This document shows positions 6,743 through 15,958 of a stretch of 64,000 bases of DNA, in pieces. Numbering within the stretch: position 1 is the stretch's first letter; each line of letters starts with the position of its first letter. Source of the stretch: Aphanothece hegewaldii CCALA 016 (GTDB lineage: Bacteria; Cyanobacteriota; Cyanobacteriia; Cyanobacteriales; Microcystaceae); NCBI RefSeq assembly GCF_003007785.1, contig NZ_PXOH01000007.1, positions 124,001 through 188,000 on the forward strand, in the 5' to 3' direction. The position numbers and the translations under genes are program-made. The notes below the pieces were generated by a model. It searched no databases, was not told the origin of the DNA, and saw nothing but the letters and a program-made list of their open reading frames with translations.

Positions 6743-9586
6743 CTAAGCAATCACCAAAATATCTTGATTAGTCATTGCTAACCCTGTACTTAAAGTGGCT
6801 ATAGAGATGGCCGCGTTTACACCATTTCCATCGCTATCGAATAAAAGTTGACCGTTAGTATTGTTATAAATAAAGCGATGATTAGCAGTAGTCGCGGCTG
6901 CACCTTGGATAAATTGTGTTGTTGCCAAAGTTCCCACCGTTAAACCACTCTTAAAACCTACTTTAGAAACAACAATAGTGTCATCACCCACTGAAAAATC
7001 AGTAATTGTATCAATACCTTCAGATGGAAGATTAAAGACAAAATTATCTAAACCTGCTTTACCCGTTAGAGTATCGTTACCCTCACCACCAACTAAGGTA
7101 TCATTTCCGGCAAGACCATTTAAGCTATCGTTGCTAGAAGCACCTGTGAGACTATCATTTCCTGTTCCTGCGTCATCATTGGTAATAGTACTGGTTACTG
7201 CACTGGCTGTACCGATACTATAACCTGAACCAGGAGTCAGAGTAAGATTTACAGTTTCGTTCGGTTCAACGGTTGTATCAGAAAGTGGATCTATTATCAC
7301 AAAAGCGGTATTTTGTCCAGTAGCAAATGATACGTTTCCTGTTGTAGCACTATAATTAATTGCCCCAATTGGAGTATAGTCACTGTTGAAAGTTGCTGTA
7401 CCGCCTACATTAAAGTTAACGATGAGAGAGTTAGTTAGGTTTCCAGTTCGTGTGAAGGTATAGGCAATAAAAGAGAAACCATCTTCGGTGACAATGCTGG
7501 GATTAGTAGAAAGGGTTACAGTAGCAGGGGGAATTTGAGGATCATCGTTACTAATCGTGCCTAAACCTTGATTATCAGTGATAATCGCATTCGTTGCATT
7601 GCTGAGATTAACAAAGAAAGTTTCGTTCGATTCTACTGTAGTATCGCCAATAATCGGAACTGCGATCGTTTTTGTCGTTTCGTTAGTCGCAAAAGTCAGT
7701 GTACCTGTAGTAGCCGTGTAATCGCTTCCTGCGGTGGCTGTACCGTTAGCTGTAGTATATTGAACGGTAATCGATTGGGTGGCTGTACCCATGCGAGTAA
7801 CGGTGAAGACAGCATTATTAGTACCGCTATTGCCTTCAGCAAGGGTTACATTATTAATAGCTAGTTCTACCTCAACAGGTGCGATCGTTACAGTTTGATC
7901 CGAAAATCTTAGGTTTTGAATACCATACAATGTATCTATACCATCACGATTAGCGACTGAATCGGTAATGGTAAATACTCCCCCATTATTAGTCCATGAA
8001 TACTGAGAACGATTTCCTACATAAGCGGCTGTATCATTGTCCAAACCCCCATACAAGGTATCATTCCCTAAACCACCTTCTAAACGATCGTCACCTCGTT
8101 CGCCAAAAAGGACATCATTACCCCGCAATCCTCGAATCGTATCATTGCCTAAACCACCGAATAACTGATCAGAGTAAAAATCATCTCCATCAATTGTCTG
8201 ATTAATATTATCGGTGTTGAAGATGAAATCAGCCGCTTGTAGTTGACTAAAATTGATGTCATTAATTTTTAGTATTGATGTACCACCATTAAAATAAGTG
8301 GTAATCAGAGCATTATCTTGATTATCGTTGCTGATCAGGAGTTGTAGAGTTGTCCAATCACTGAGGTTAAGACTTCTCACATCGATTTTATCTTGTCCCT
8401 GCACAAAATCTATAACGACATCACTACCAGCCGAGTAATCAAAAACGATTACATCTTTACCAGTACCACCATAAAAAGTATCGTTACCAATTCCACCTTC
8501 TAAACGATCGTCACCTCGTTCGCCAAAAAGGACATCATTACCCCGTAATCCTCGAATTGTATCATTGCCTAAACCACCGAATAGCTGATCAGAGTAAAAA
8601 TCATCTCCATTAACTGTTTGATTAATATTATCGGTGTTGAAGATAAAATCAGTCGCTTGTAGTTGACTAAAATTGATGCCATTAATTTTTAGTATTGATG
8701 TACCACCATTAAAATAAGTGGTAATCAGAGCATTATCTTGATTATCGTTGCTAATCAGGAGTTGTAGAGTTGTCCAATCACTAAGGTTTAGGCTGCTAAC
8801 ATCGATTTTATCTTGTCCCTGCACAAAATCCGTAATGACATCAGTACCAGCCGAGTAATCAAAGACGATCGTATCATTTCCCGTACCACCAGATATAGTA
8901 TCATTTCCGACACCTGCGATTATTCGGTCATTGCCTCCAGCACCACTCAGGCTATCATTACCTTGTATCCCATTAATTACATCATCGTCATTGGTTCCTG
9001 TAATCGTATCATTTCCAGTGGTTCCAGGAAAATCCTGAAACTCAACTGCGATCGCTTCCCCATTTACGATAATAAACCCTGTATCATCTTCTTGTTGTAA
9101 CTGCGCTAATTCCTGCGCCATCAAATCATATCCTAATATCAAAGCAGCAAAGATCGCTCCTTCATCCCCTTGACTATCGGTTGTATTCAGTACACTATCT
9201 ATTTTGTGTCCAATTTCTTCTAGAAGTAAGGCTGCGATCGCTTCTATATTCTGTTGATTTTCTCTTATAAATTCTTCCGATATATAAATCGTATCTGTTT
9301 CTAATGAAAAAGCCCCGTTAGCACCTTGTAATACGTTATTATTAACGATTTGAATTGATGGAATGATCCTAAAATCATCGTTTTGCCAAGAGGAAACTAA
9401 ATCTAAAGCGACAGAAGTATTGAAATTACCTCCAAAAGCTTGTTGAAGTGTAGTCAGATAATTCGATGAACTAGCAAAGGAGCTTAAAGAGTTTTGAGTT
9501 TGGGATAAGGCTATAGTTAACAAATTTTGATATTCAAAACCAGAATTTAACACAGTATTGTGAGATTGCATATTCGATGACTCCAT
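6743..9586 (-). CDS. RTX/Calx-beta secreted calcium-binding protein
   Basis: A 947-residue acidic exoprotein. Residues 1-180 form a domain seen in many cyanobacterial RTX proteins, with a zincin-like LLLEEIGHKID motif, but no classical HExxH is visible. RTX nonapeptides (GGxGNDxI type) occur at about 190-245, 335-380 and 470-520. Two Calx-beta domains follow (about 575-800, each with a DYT...T.G.ltF.....k.i core), then a last RTX block (805-855) and a C-terminal domain rich in TDF.vgdD. There is no signal peptide, consistent with type I secretion. A 420-bp segment is tandemly duplicated. Likely role: surface or matrix calcium binding. Confidence 0.85.
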   Translation of the reverse strand: MESSNMQSHNTVLNSGFEYQNLLTIALSQTQNSLSSFASSSNYLTTLQQAFGGNFNTSVALDLVSSWQNDDFRIIPSIQIVNNNVLQGANGAFSLETDTIYISEEFIRENQQNIEAIAALLLEEIGHKIDSVLNTTDSQGDEGAIFAALILGYDLMAQELAQLQQEDDTGFIIVNGEAIAVEFQDFPGTTGNDTITGTNDDDVINGIQGNDSLSGAGGNDRIIAGVGNDTISGGTGNDTIVFDYSAGTDVITDFVQGQDKIDVSSLNLSDWTTLQLLISNDNQDNALITTYFNGGTSILKINGINFSQLQATDFIFNTDNINQTVNGDDFYSDQLFGGLGNDTIRGLRGNDVLFGERGDDRLEGGIGNDTFYGGTGKDVIVFDYSAGSDVVIDFVQGQDKIDVRSLNLSDWTTLQLLISNDNQDNALITTYFNGGTSILKINDINFSQLQAADFIFNTDNINQTIDGDDFYSDQLFGGLGNDTIRGLRGNDVLFGERGDDRLEGGLGNDTLYGGLDNDTAAYVGNRSQYSWTNNGGVFTITDSVANRDGIDTLYGIQNLRFSDQTVTIAPVEVELAINNVTLAEGNSGTNNAVFTVTRMGTATQSITVQYTTANGTATAGSDYTATTGTLTFATNETTKTIAVPIIGDTTVESNETFFVNLSNATNAIITDNQGLGTISNDDPQIPPATVTLSTNPSIVTEDGFSFIAYTFTRTGNLTNSLIVNFNVGGTATFNSDYTPIGAINYSATTGNVSFATGQNTAFVIIDPLSDTTVEPNETVNLTLTPGSGYSIGTASAVTSTITNDDAGTGNDSLTGASSNDSLNGLAGNDTLVGGEGNDTLTGKAGLDNFVFNLPSEGIDTITDFSVGDDTIVVSKVGFKSGLTVGTLATTQFIQGAAATTANHRFIYNNTNGQLLFDSDGNGVNAAISIATLSTGLAMTNQDILVIA
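8042..8881 (-). repeat. 420-bp tandem duplication inside RTX gene
   Basis: Two adjacent units, 8042-8461 and 8462-8881, match over their length with an exact 420-bp (140-codon) offset. The core encoding WTTLQLLISNDNQDNAL is almost identical at nucleotide level. The duplication adds one RTX-plus-spacer module in frame. Confidence 0.88.
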
Positions 9587-10161
9587 TTTTTAGATAAACA
9601 GAATAAGTGTCCTTCATATTTTGCTCTACATTCGTTTAAGTCTTGCTTCATTGACCTAAATAACTAATTTTTTATCTCAAAAATAATTAGAGACTTAGTG
9701 TCAAATGACTTTGTATTTAATTTATTTTTTTGATTTTTTTGGAAGGGTAGGGAACTAAATAACTCAAACGTAGATGAGAATAAATGTACTTCGACTCAAT
9801 AGTCTAGTTAAATCATTTATAACTATAAAAGTAGATTTAGCATTCTGTCAAGTGGGCTAATGACTGATGATAATTTTTGCCAAAGCAAATCTAAAAATTG
9901 TTTTAAACGACTCAAAGTTATAGAGAACAGCTATCGAATTAAATCTTAATACAAATCTTTTTCGTCGGTTATAATATTGCTTAAAAAAATTAAAAAATAA
10001 AGATGATGTGATCTTAAAAGAGACAAATAATAATTTTAGGGTAGTAACAAGCTTAGGCACAGAAGTGTCAAACTTTTTATCAATCAAAGCTTGTTGTATC
10101 TGCCACAAATACTAGGTAACTTGGTACAGTAAGAATACAAGACTTAGGAGACTTAAACTTA
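9587..10161. other. AT-rich intergenic region
   Basis: A 575-bp gap between two divergently oriented genes, the RTX gene (minus) and cpcS (plus). It should carry both promoters. I see no RNA gene and no recognisable protein. A low-complexity 83-codon frame on the minus strand (9857-10108) has no family features and is not called. AGGAG at 10146-10150 is the cpcS ribosome binding site. Confidence 0.5.
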
Positions 10162-10746
10162 GTGGATGCGATGGAATTTTTTAAGCAGAGTGGGGGACGC
10201 TGGAAATCGCAACGGACAACCCATCATTTAGCCTTTAGACGGGCTGAAACTGGCGGATCTGACATTTATGTCGAAGCATTAGACGCAAAGCATCCGAAAG
10301 TCATTGAAATCTGTCAAATGCACGAATATGATCCTAATCTCGCGGTTGGTGGAGCGTTTGTCAGTTGGGATGGTTCGATGGCTTGGGATAAAGATGACGA
10401 AAACCACGAAGGAACGACGATCTTTGCTTTAATTCCCGATGCTGATAATCCTAAAGCGGGTGTTTTACTCCGAGAAAGAGGTTACGCCGAAATTGTTCCG
10501 ATCGCTGGACGATATCACATAGACGAACTTAATGGACTGGTTTTGATCACCGAATACGATACCATGTCCACCATCGAACGGTTTTGGTTTGCCGATCCTA
10601 ATTTACGCCTGAGAACCAGTACGGTTCAACGGTTTGGCGGATTTAATACAGCGACCTTTTGTGCGGAAATGCGCCATGAATCAGAAACCGAGTCATCGAC
10701 TCATAGCACATCCGATACCCCTTTTTATGCCGTGAGTGGCTGGTAA
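10162..10746 (+). CDS. cpcS: Phycobiliprotein lyase, CpcS/CpeS family
   Basis: A 194-residue lipocalin-fold chromophore lyase. CpcS-type enzymes attach phycocyanobilin to Cys82 of phycocyanin beta and the equivalent cysteine of allophycocyanins. The family start MEFFKQSGGRWKSQRTTHHLAFRRAE is present, as is the C-terminal FAEMRH-like segment (FCAEMRH). A GTG start at 10162 lies 11 bp after AGGAG and is preferred; the ATG at 10171 is 20 bp from it. The gene is followed 111 bp later by cpcG on the same strand, so both may be expressed for phycobilisome assembly. The C-terminal Ser/Thr-rich tail (ESETESSTHSTSD) is probably disordered. Confidence 0.9.
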   Translation: MDAMEFFKQSGGRWKSQRTTHHLAFRRAETGGSDIYVEALDAKHPKVIEICQMHEYDPNLAVGGAFVSWDGSMAWDKDDENHEGTTIFALIPDADNPKAGVLLRERGYAEIVPIAGRYHIDELNGLVLITEYDTMSTIERFWFADPNLRLRTSTVQRFGGFNTATFCAEMRHESETESSTHSTSDTPFYAVSGW

Positions 10747-10857
10747 ATTCTTAATAATTGTAAGAATTTTTAACATATCTCAGCACTTATGCACTGACTC
10801 CCTTATGATGGGTAGGAAAGTTTTTGCATTGTTCGTTTCAATACGGAGGTTCTTTCC

Positions 10858-11610
10858 TTGGCTATTCCTCTCTTAGAGTACGCGCCCAAGACTCAAAATG
10901 CGCGTGTTACAGGTTACGAAGTCGGTGGAGACGAAAAACCCAAAGTCTACACCACCGAAAATATCTTGTCTTATTCGGACATGACTGAACTGATTGAGGC
11001 GGCCTACCGTCAAATCTTCTTTCATGCTTTTAAAGCAGACAGAGAACCTTTTCTCGAATCTCAACTCCGTAACGGACAAATCACCGTTCGGGACTTTGTT
11101 CGGGGTTTACTCTTATCTAATACTTACAGAAACAGTTTTTACGAAAAAAATAGTAACTATCGTTTCGTAGAACAATGTGTTCAACGAGTATTAGGTCGTG
11201 ATGTATACAGCGAAAAAGAAAAAATTACTTGGTCTATCCTAATAGCGACTAAAGGTATTCAAGGTTTTGTTGATGCGTTACTCAACAGTGACGAATATTT
11301 AGAAAACTTTGGTTATGACACCCTGCCTTATCAGCGTCGTCGTAATTTACCTGGTCGTGATGCGGGTGAACTACCTTTTAACATTAAATCACCTCGTTAC
11401 GATGGCTACCATCGGAGTCAATTGGGCTTCCCCCAAATTGTTTGGCAAAACGAAATTCGTCGTTATATCCCTCAAGAGAAGAAAGCAAAAGCTGGCGATC
11501 CCTCTTTATATCTCGACATGGCTCGTGGTTTAAACAGTGCTAAAGGAAACCCAACACCTCGTGTTAGTGCGTTGAATATTAACATTGAGGCTTCTGTTCC
11601 TCGTCGTTAA
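10858..11610 (+). CDS. cpcG: Phycobilisome rod-core linker CpcG
   Basis: A 250-residue linker with one PBS-linker domain (about residues 30-180), including [18 protein letters not shown] and [24 protein letters not shown]. It joins phycocyanin rods to the allophycocyanin core. The C-terminus is polar (ASVPRR) with no hydrophobic helix, so this is the conventional CpcG1 type and not the CpcL membrane type. It starts with TTG: GGAGG lies 8 bp upstream, the conserved [10 protein letters not shown] follows, and the next in-frame ATG is 123 bp further on, inside the domain. It lies downstream of cpcS on the same strand. Confidence 0.94.
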   Translation: MAIPLLEYAPKTQNARVTGYEVGGDEKPKVYTTENILSYSDMTELIEAAYRQIFFHAFKADREPFLESQLRNGQITVRDFVRGLLLSNTYRNSFYEKNSNYRFVEQCVQRVLGRDVYSEKEKITWSILIATKGIQGFVDALLNSDEYLENFGYDTLPYQRRRNLPGRDAGELPFNIKSPRYDGYHRSQLGFPQIVWQNEIRRYIPQEKKAKAGDPSLYLDMARGLNSAKGNPTPRVSALNINIEASVPRR

Positions 11611-11696
11611 TAAAAAATTGCTCGACTGTTGAGTGGGGATAGTTGCGGATTGGCTAGATGACGAACGTGTATTAAACTCGGTTATCTTGTGGATCT

Positions 11697-12404
11697 GTGA
11701 CTACCCCCTATTTGATGGGAAAATGTTTTATGAATGATTCATCTTTTGGCATTTCTGTTAAAGATATTGATTTTAGTTGGTCCTACGGTGTCCCCATTTT
11801 ACAATCTTGTTCATTGGATGTGCCGAAAGGGGAATTCTGGATGTTGTTGGGAACCAATGGAAGTGGGAAATCTACACTACTCAGGATTTTAGCGGGTTTA
11901 CTGACTCCTCAAAAGGGAGAAATTTTTATGACTGAACCAATGGGATTTGTTTTTCAAAATCCTGATCATCAGTTAGTGATGCCGACGGTTGGCGCTGATG
12001 TAGCTTTTGGTTTAGTGAAAGAAAAATTATCACTCGTGGCAATAAAAGATCGCGTTAGAGAAGCATTAGCCGCCGTTAATTTATTAGATTTAGAGAGACG
12101 ACCCATCTACGCTCTCAGTGGGGGTCAAAAACAACGCATTGCGATCGCTGGTGCTTTAGCCCGTCATTGTGAGGTTTTGTTATTAGATGAACCAACAGCT
12201 TTACTTGATGCAGATACTCAACTCGAACTCGTCGCACAAGTCCAACGTTTGGTCAAAAATCGCAACATTACCGCTTTGTGGGTGACACATCGTTTAGATG
12301 AATTAGATTATGCTGATGGTGCTTTTTTACTCGAAGCGGGCAAAGTCGTCGCTCAGGGTGATCCCATCTTTTTAAAAGAAAAACTTTTGAAAACCCCTAA
12401 TTAA
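11697..12404 (+). CDS. ABC transporter ATPase, CbiO/ECF-like
   Basis: A 235-residue ATP-binding subunit. Walker A is GTNGSGKST (about 52-60), the Q-loop is FVFQNPDHQLVMPTVGADVAFGL, the signature is LSGGQKQR, Walker B is VLLLDEPTALLD, and the switch is VTHR. The NPDHQL Q-loop is typical of energy-coupling-factor and CbiO-type importers of metals and vitamins. No permease or substrate subunit is next to it, so the substrate is unknown. The GTG at 11697 gives the full frame; ATG at 11715 or 11730 are alternatives that keep the domain intact. Confidence 0.88.
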   Translation: MTTPYLMGKCFMNDSSFGISVKDIDFSWSYGVPILQSCSLDVPKGEFWMLLGTNGSGKSTLLRILAGLLTPQKGEIFMTEPMGFVFQNPDHQLVMPTVGADVAFGLVKEKLSLVAIKDRVREALAAVNLLDLERRPIYALSGGQKQRIAIAGALARHCEVLLLDEPTALLDADTQLELVAQVQRLVKNRNITALWVTHRLDELDYADGAFLLEAGKVVAQGDPIFLKEKLLKTPN

Positions 12405-12480
12405 GAAACGTAAATTTTTTGTTAACATTGGGAAATGTAGTTACTCATTGTCTAACTGTGTCAAATTCCTTTTTAAAACA

Positions 12481-13050
12481 ATGTCTACTTCTTCCCCGTG
12501 TGCTTTACTTCTCGTTGATGGTTATAACATCATCGGTTCTTGGTCATCTTTACAGAAAACCCGTGATCAACATGGTTTAGAGATGGCTCGTTATGAGCTA
12601 GTCGAAAAACTGCTGAACTATACAGCCCATCAGGGTTATAAGACTCAAGTTGTTTTTGATTCTTATTATCAAAACACGCCTGGTTCCCAAGAGGACTACA
12701 GCCCCAATTTATCGATTTATTTTACAGCCTTTGCTCAGACCGCAGATACCTACATCGAAAAAACCTGCGCGTCTTATTACTCACGTCGTGCTGTCCCAGT
12801 TGCTTCTCGCTTAATTGTCGCTACATCCGATCAAGCACAGCGCATAACTGTACAAGGCTATGGCGCGGAATGGCTTTCTGCTAAACAACTCGAAGCCGAT
12901 CTAGATTTTATCCATCTTCAAATAAAACGCAAACAACGACCCAAAAATCCGGCTCAAGGTCGTTTTTTAGTTAATTCTCTCGATATTAAGGTTCAACAAC
13001 GTTTAGCCGAGTTACGTCACGGGATTAAACCCGACTCAAAAAACTTTTAA
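12481..13050 (+). CDS. NYN-domain ribonuclease, YacP-like
   Basis: A NYN/PIN-like nuclease of the YacP (Rae1) family, about 189 residues from ATG at 12481. The domain opens with LLVDGYNIIGSW, carries the acidic VVFDSYYQ strand, and has VATSDQAQRITVQGYGAEWLSA, which supply the metal-binding aspartates. Family members in Firmicutes cleave mRNA on the ribosome; in cyanobacteria the role is unproved. A TTG at 12448 would add 11 residues unlike the family, so the ATG is preferred. It lies 76 bp after the ABC ATPase and just before tRNA-Glu. Confidence 0.85.
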   Translation: MSTSSPCALLLVDGYNIIGSWSSLQKTRDQHGLEMARYELVEKLLNYTAHQGYKTQVVFDSYYQNTPGSQEDYSPNLSIYFTAFAQTADTYIEKTCASYYSRRAVPVASRLIVATSDQAQRITVQGYGAEWLSAKQLEADLDFIHLQIKRKQRPKNPAQGRFLVNSLDIKVQQRLAELRHGIKPDSKNF

Positions 13051-13108
13051 AAAAACTCTTGACTTTTCCAAATATTACCGATATATTAGTAAATGTCTGA
13101 AAAAACAA

Positions 13109-13181
13109 GCCCCCATCGTCTAGTGGCCTAGGACACCTCCCTTTCACGGAGGCGACAGGGATTCGAATTCCCTTGGGGGTA
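13109..13181 (+). tRNA. tRNA-Glu (anticodon TTC)
   Basis: A 73-base cloverleaf. The acceptor stem GCCCCCA pairs with TGGGGGT, the D-arm is TCGTCTAGTGGCCTAGGA, the anticodon stem-loop CCTCCCTTTCACGGAGG carries TTC, and the T-arm is CAGGGATTCGAATTCCCTT. No CCA is encoded. In cyanobacteria this tRNA also supplies glutamyl-tRNA for tetrapyrrole synthesis, and so for the bilins carried by phycobilisomes. Confidence 0.97.
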
Positions 13182-13343
13182 TTAAAAAAGGGATACTAAA
13201 AGAAAGGTGATATTGTTGAAGTACATTTTAGCAATCATCTTAGTAATCGACAAAGCAGTCTAAACATATTTATAAAAATATGTGGGGATAGGGAATTAAA
13301 ATTCTCTATCTAAAGTTATAAGTGTTTTATTTTCTTGAGCAAA

Positions 13344-13366
13344 GGGTTTGGAGACCAAACCCATAC
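13344..13366. repeat. Dispersed palindrome family A, copy 2
   Basis: GGGTTTGGAGACCAAACCC: an 8-bp stem with a 3-base loop. It starts 9 bp beyond the infC stop codon on the minus strand, where the hairpin could act as the infC 3' end. Confidence 0.8.
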
Positions 13367-13374
13367 ATTACATA

Positions 13375-13911
13375 TTATTTTTCTTTTTTCGGTGACAGTA
13401 ACATCATCATATTACGGCCTTCTTTTTTCGGGGCTTGTTGGACTTCAGCGTGTTCCTCTAAATCTGTCGCCATGCGTTTGAGTAAATCTTCTGCTAGGTT
13501 AGAGTGTTGAATTTCGCGGCCTCGAAAGGTAATAGTTGCTTTGACCTTATCTCCATCTTTAAGAAAGCGTTTTGCTTGGTTAACGCGGACATGATAATCA
13601 TGGTCATCAATTTTGTAGCGCATTTTGACTTCTTTTACATCGGCCGTATGCTGCTTTTTCTTCGCTTCTCTGGCTCTTTTTTCTTGTTCAAATTTATATT
13701 TACCGTAATCCATAATACGGCACACAGGGGGGTCGGCTGTTTCGCTGACCAAAACAAGATCGAGTTCTTTTTCCTCGGCCATGCGTAACGCATCGTCTGG
13801 CGTTAGTATGCCTAGCTGCCCTCCATCGCTATCAATGACGCGGATTGTAGGAAAGCGGATTCTTTCGTTAATTTGAGGCAGATCGCGTTGATTACGTTTT
13901 CTTTCAGTCAC
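13375..13911 (-). CDS. infC: Translation initiation factor IF-3
   Basis: A 178-residue IF-3, which binds the 30S subunit, prevents premature 50S joining and checks the start codon. Both domains are present: IF3-N with [22 protein letters not shown], and IF3-C with [18 protein letters not shown] and [14 protein letters not shown]. Translation starts at GTG 13911. An in-frame TAA lies four codons upstream and there is no ATG before the conserved region, so a non-ATG start is forced. This fits the known habit of infC genes to use rare starts for autoregulation. No rpmI or rplT follows in the window. Confidence 0.97.
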   Translation of the reverse strand: MTERKRNQRDLPQINERIRFPTIRVIDSDGGQLGILTPDDALRMAEEKELDLVLVSETADPPVCRIMDYGKYKFEQEKRAREAKKKQHTADVKEVKMRYKIDDHDYHVRVNQAKRFLKDGDKVKATITFRGREIQHSNLAEDLLKRMATDLEEHAEVQQAPKKEGRNMMMLLSPKKEK

Positions 13912-14108
13912 AGGCTTTTGTTATCGTCTCCGATGAATATATTGCAATAGAATTTGAGTCAGTGAGTAATAAATGATTTAGGATGACTCTGTTCTTTAAT
14001 TTTAATTGTACTCAAACCGTTTGGATTTGTTTTTAATTGAACTTAATCCATCTGTGTCGCTTACTATGGGACGATTAAAATAGAAATGTAAACATTTTTT
14101 AAGTTGAG

Positions 14109-15080
14109 GTGTCAAGCGTGACCGTTCCGATGGATTGGAGACAGCGTATCGGGTACTCTAGAGACTGGGTATGGCGGGGCTGGCAAATTCGTTACACTTT
14201 TATGCCCTCATCAAGAGAATTAGAACAAATGAATCCTCCTGTTATTCTACTGCATGGATTTGGGGCAGCGATCGAACATTGGCGCTCTAATATCCCCATT
14301 TTAGGAAAGCAGCATCGAGTCTATGCCTTAGATTTATTGGGTTTTGGTGCATCGAGAAAAGTCTATACAACCTATAATATAAATCTTTGGGTTGAACAAG
14401 TTTACGATTTTTGGCGAAACTTTCTGCAAAAACCTGTTATTTTAGTCGGTAACTCAATTGGTTCTCTGGTGTGTTTACTCGCTGCTGCAAGATATCCAGA
14501 AATGGTTAAAGGTATTGCTATGCTGAGTTTACCTGATGTTTCCCTCAGACAAGAAGCCCTTCCGGGTTGGTTAAGTCCTATAGTGACTAATATCGAAAAT
14601 TTATTCGCTTCACCCGTACTGCTTAAACCCCTATTTCGTTTTTTGCGTCGTCCAAATATTTTACGAAAATGGGCTAATATTGCTTACGAAGACAAAAAAG
14701 CTGTCACAGATGAATTACTGAATATTTTAGCCAATCCCGCCCAAGATGAAGGTGCAGAACGGGCGTTTTGTGCTTTGTTTGAAACCGCACGTAATCCTAA
14801 TTTTTCGCCTTCAGTTAGACAACTTTTACCTAATATATCAATACCGATGTTGTTGTGTTGGGGTCGTCAAGATAGAATGGTTCCTTTTGCCCTAGCGTCT
14901 ATCTTCTGCGATCTTAATCCTAAAATTGAAATGGTTGATTTTGATGGGGCGGGTCATTGTCTCCATGATGAATGTCCCGATCGCTTTAATGCTATCTTAC
15001 TGGCATGGATTGAGAAACATTTTCATCCAATTGGGTCAAAAAATTTCATTGAAAAGGCGGAGACTGCCCTAGATGTGTGA
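14109..15080 (+). CDS. Alpha/beta hydrolase
   Basis: A 323-residue alpha/beta-hydrolase. The oxyanion region is HGFGAAIEHW, the nucleophile elbow GNSIGS gives the serine, the acid is likely in CWGRQDRMVPF, and the catalytic histidine is in GAGHCLHDE. It has a cap-like insert between elbow and acid (PDVSLRQEALPGW onward). It is a clear relative of the hydrolase at 46402-47283, which shares HGFGA, GNS.G and GHC.HDE. The substrate is unknown. GTG at 14109 is followed by another GTG (14118) and an ATG (14127), so the exact start is uncertain. It stands alone, divergent from infC. Confidence 0.85.
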   Translation: MSSVTVPMDWRQRIGYSRDWVWRGWQIRYTFMPSSRELEQMNPPVILLHGFGAAIEHWRSNIPILGKQHRVYALDLLGFGASRKVYTTYNINLWVEQVYDFWRNFLQKPVILVGNSIGSLVCLLAAARYPEMVKGIAMLSLPDVSLRQEALPGWLSPIVTNIENLFASPVLLKPLFRFLRRPNILRKWANIAYEDKKAVTDELLNILANPAQDEGAERAFCALFETARNPNFSPSVRQLLPNISIPMLLCWGRQDRMVPFALASIFCDLNPKIEMVDFDGAGHCLHDECPDRFNAILLAWIEKHFHPIGSKNFIEKAETALDV

Positions 15081-15143
15081 TAAGATACGAGATCTAGCTG
15101 TTAGTCGATTGGTTAGAAGAAGTAGAGATAAAAGTTGATTGCC

Positions 15144-15662
15144 ATGAAACATACTCTTTCGGTTTTAGTCGAAGATGAGGCCGGAGTTTTAAGTCGGATC
15201 GCTGGCTTATTTGCACGTAGAGGCTTTAATATTGAAAGTTTAGCAGTAGGGCCAGGGGAAAATCTAGGTATTTCTAGAATTACGATGGTTGTCCCCGGAA
15301 GCGATAATGATATTGAACAACTCACCAAACAACTCTACAAACTAATCAATGTCCTGAAAGTACAAGATATTACCCAAACACCCGCAGTCGAACGGGAATT
15401 GATGTTAATTAAAGTGAGTGCAAATGCTGGTAGTCGCGCCGAAGTTATCGAACTTGCTCAAGTTTTCCGCGCCAGAATTGTAGATATTTCTGAAGAAACC
15501 TTGACAATTGAGGTAGTGGGTGATCCGGGAAAAATGGTCGCCATTATGCAAATGTTGAATAAATTTGGCATTCGGGAAGTAGCCAGAACCGGTAAAATTG
15601 CTCTAATTCGTGAGTCTGGAGTGAATACAGAATATCTCAAGTCTTTAGAGGCAAAAGTGTAG
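15144..15662 (+). CDS. ilvH: Acetolactate synthase small (regulatory) subunit
   Basis: A 172-residue regulatory subunit of acetohydroxyacid synthase, which activates the catalytic subunit and mediates valine feedback in branched-chain amino acid synthesis. The N-terminal ACT domain reads [33 protein letters not shown]; the C-terminal ALS_ss_C domain contains [16 protein letters not shown] and [17 protein letters not shown] 15144 gives the family start; the TTG nine bases upstream is not needed. The catalytic ilvB is not in the window, as is usual in cyanobacteria. Confidence 0.96.
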   Translation: MKHTLSVLVEDEAGVLSRIAGLFARRGFNIESLAVGPGENLGISRITMVVPGSDNDIEQLTKQLYKLINVLKVQDITQTPAVERELMLIKVSANAGSRAEVIELAQVFRARIVDISEETLTIEVVGDPGKMVAIMQMLNKFGIREVARTGKIALIRESGVNTEYLKSLEAKV

Positions 15663-15681
15663 GGGTTTGGTAACAGAACCC
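15659..15681. repeat. Dispersed palindrome family A, copy 3 (degenerate)
   Basis: GTAGGGGTTTGGTAACAGAACCC overlaps the last bases of ilvH, its TAG stop included. Only the outer GGGTT/AACCC arms pair. Its 5' half matches the family exactly. Confidence 0.6.
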
Positions 15682-15688
15682 TTTTAAA

Positions 15689-15925
15689 TTAATTTTCTAT
15701 TAGCTGTTGTGACTCAATCAAAGCCTGTTGTACAAGTTTTGGATAAATAATGAGAAAATAAACCCACCAAACCAGAATAGGAAAAGATATAACTAAAACA
15801 AGCCAAATTTTGTGGAATAAAAACCAAGTACCACCGATAATTGTTATCCCAGTCAGCAAGATTGACCAAGGTTGACACCACCAAGGTTTATAATTCCAAA
15901 CATTAAAAGATTGTGGGTTTGACAT
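15689..15925 (-). CDS. DUF6737 membrane protein
   Basis: A 78-residue protein with the signature NVWNYKPWWCQPWSILLTG followed by two hydrophobic helices (about 20-37 and 40-60) and a short polar tail. This matches DUF6737, a cyanobacterial family of small membrane proteins with unknown function. It is convergent with ilvH; the nearest upstream gene on its strand is the broken DUF2887-type gene, whose stop lies 34 bp away. Confidence 0.75.
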   Translation of the reverse strand: MSNPQSFNVWNYKPWWCQPWSILLTGITIIGGTWFLFHKIWLVLVISFPILVWWVYFLIIYPKLVQQALIESQQLIEN

Positions 15926-15958
15926 GAAATTTTTCTATTGTTTATTAAATTGATTTTT

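Noticed and set aside
6978..9100. Several plus-strand ORFs of 69-98 codons across the RTX gene
   Set aside because: They are antisense shadows of repetitive RTX coding sequence and lack starts with ribosome binding sites.
9857..10108. 83-codon minus-strand ORF MWQIQQALIDKKFDTSVPKL
   Set aside because: Low-complexity Phe/Lys composition, no SD, no family features, lies in an AT-rich promoter gap.
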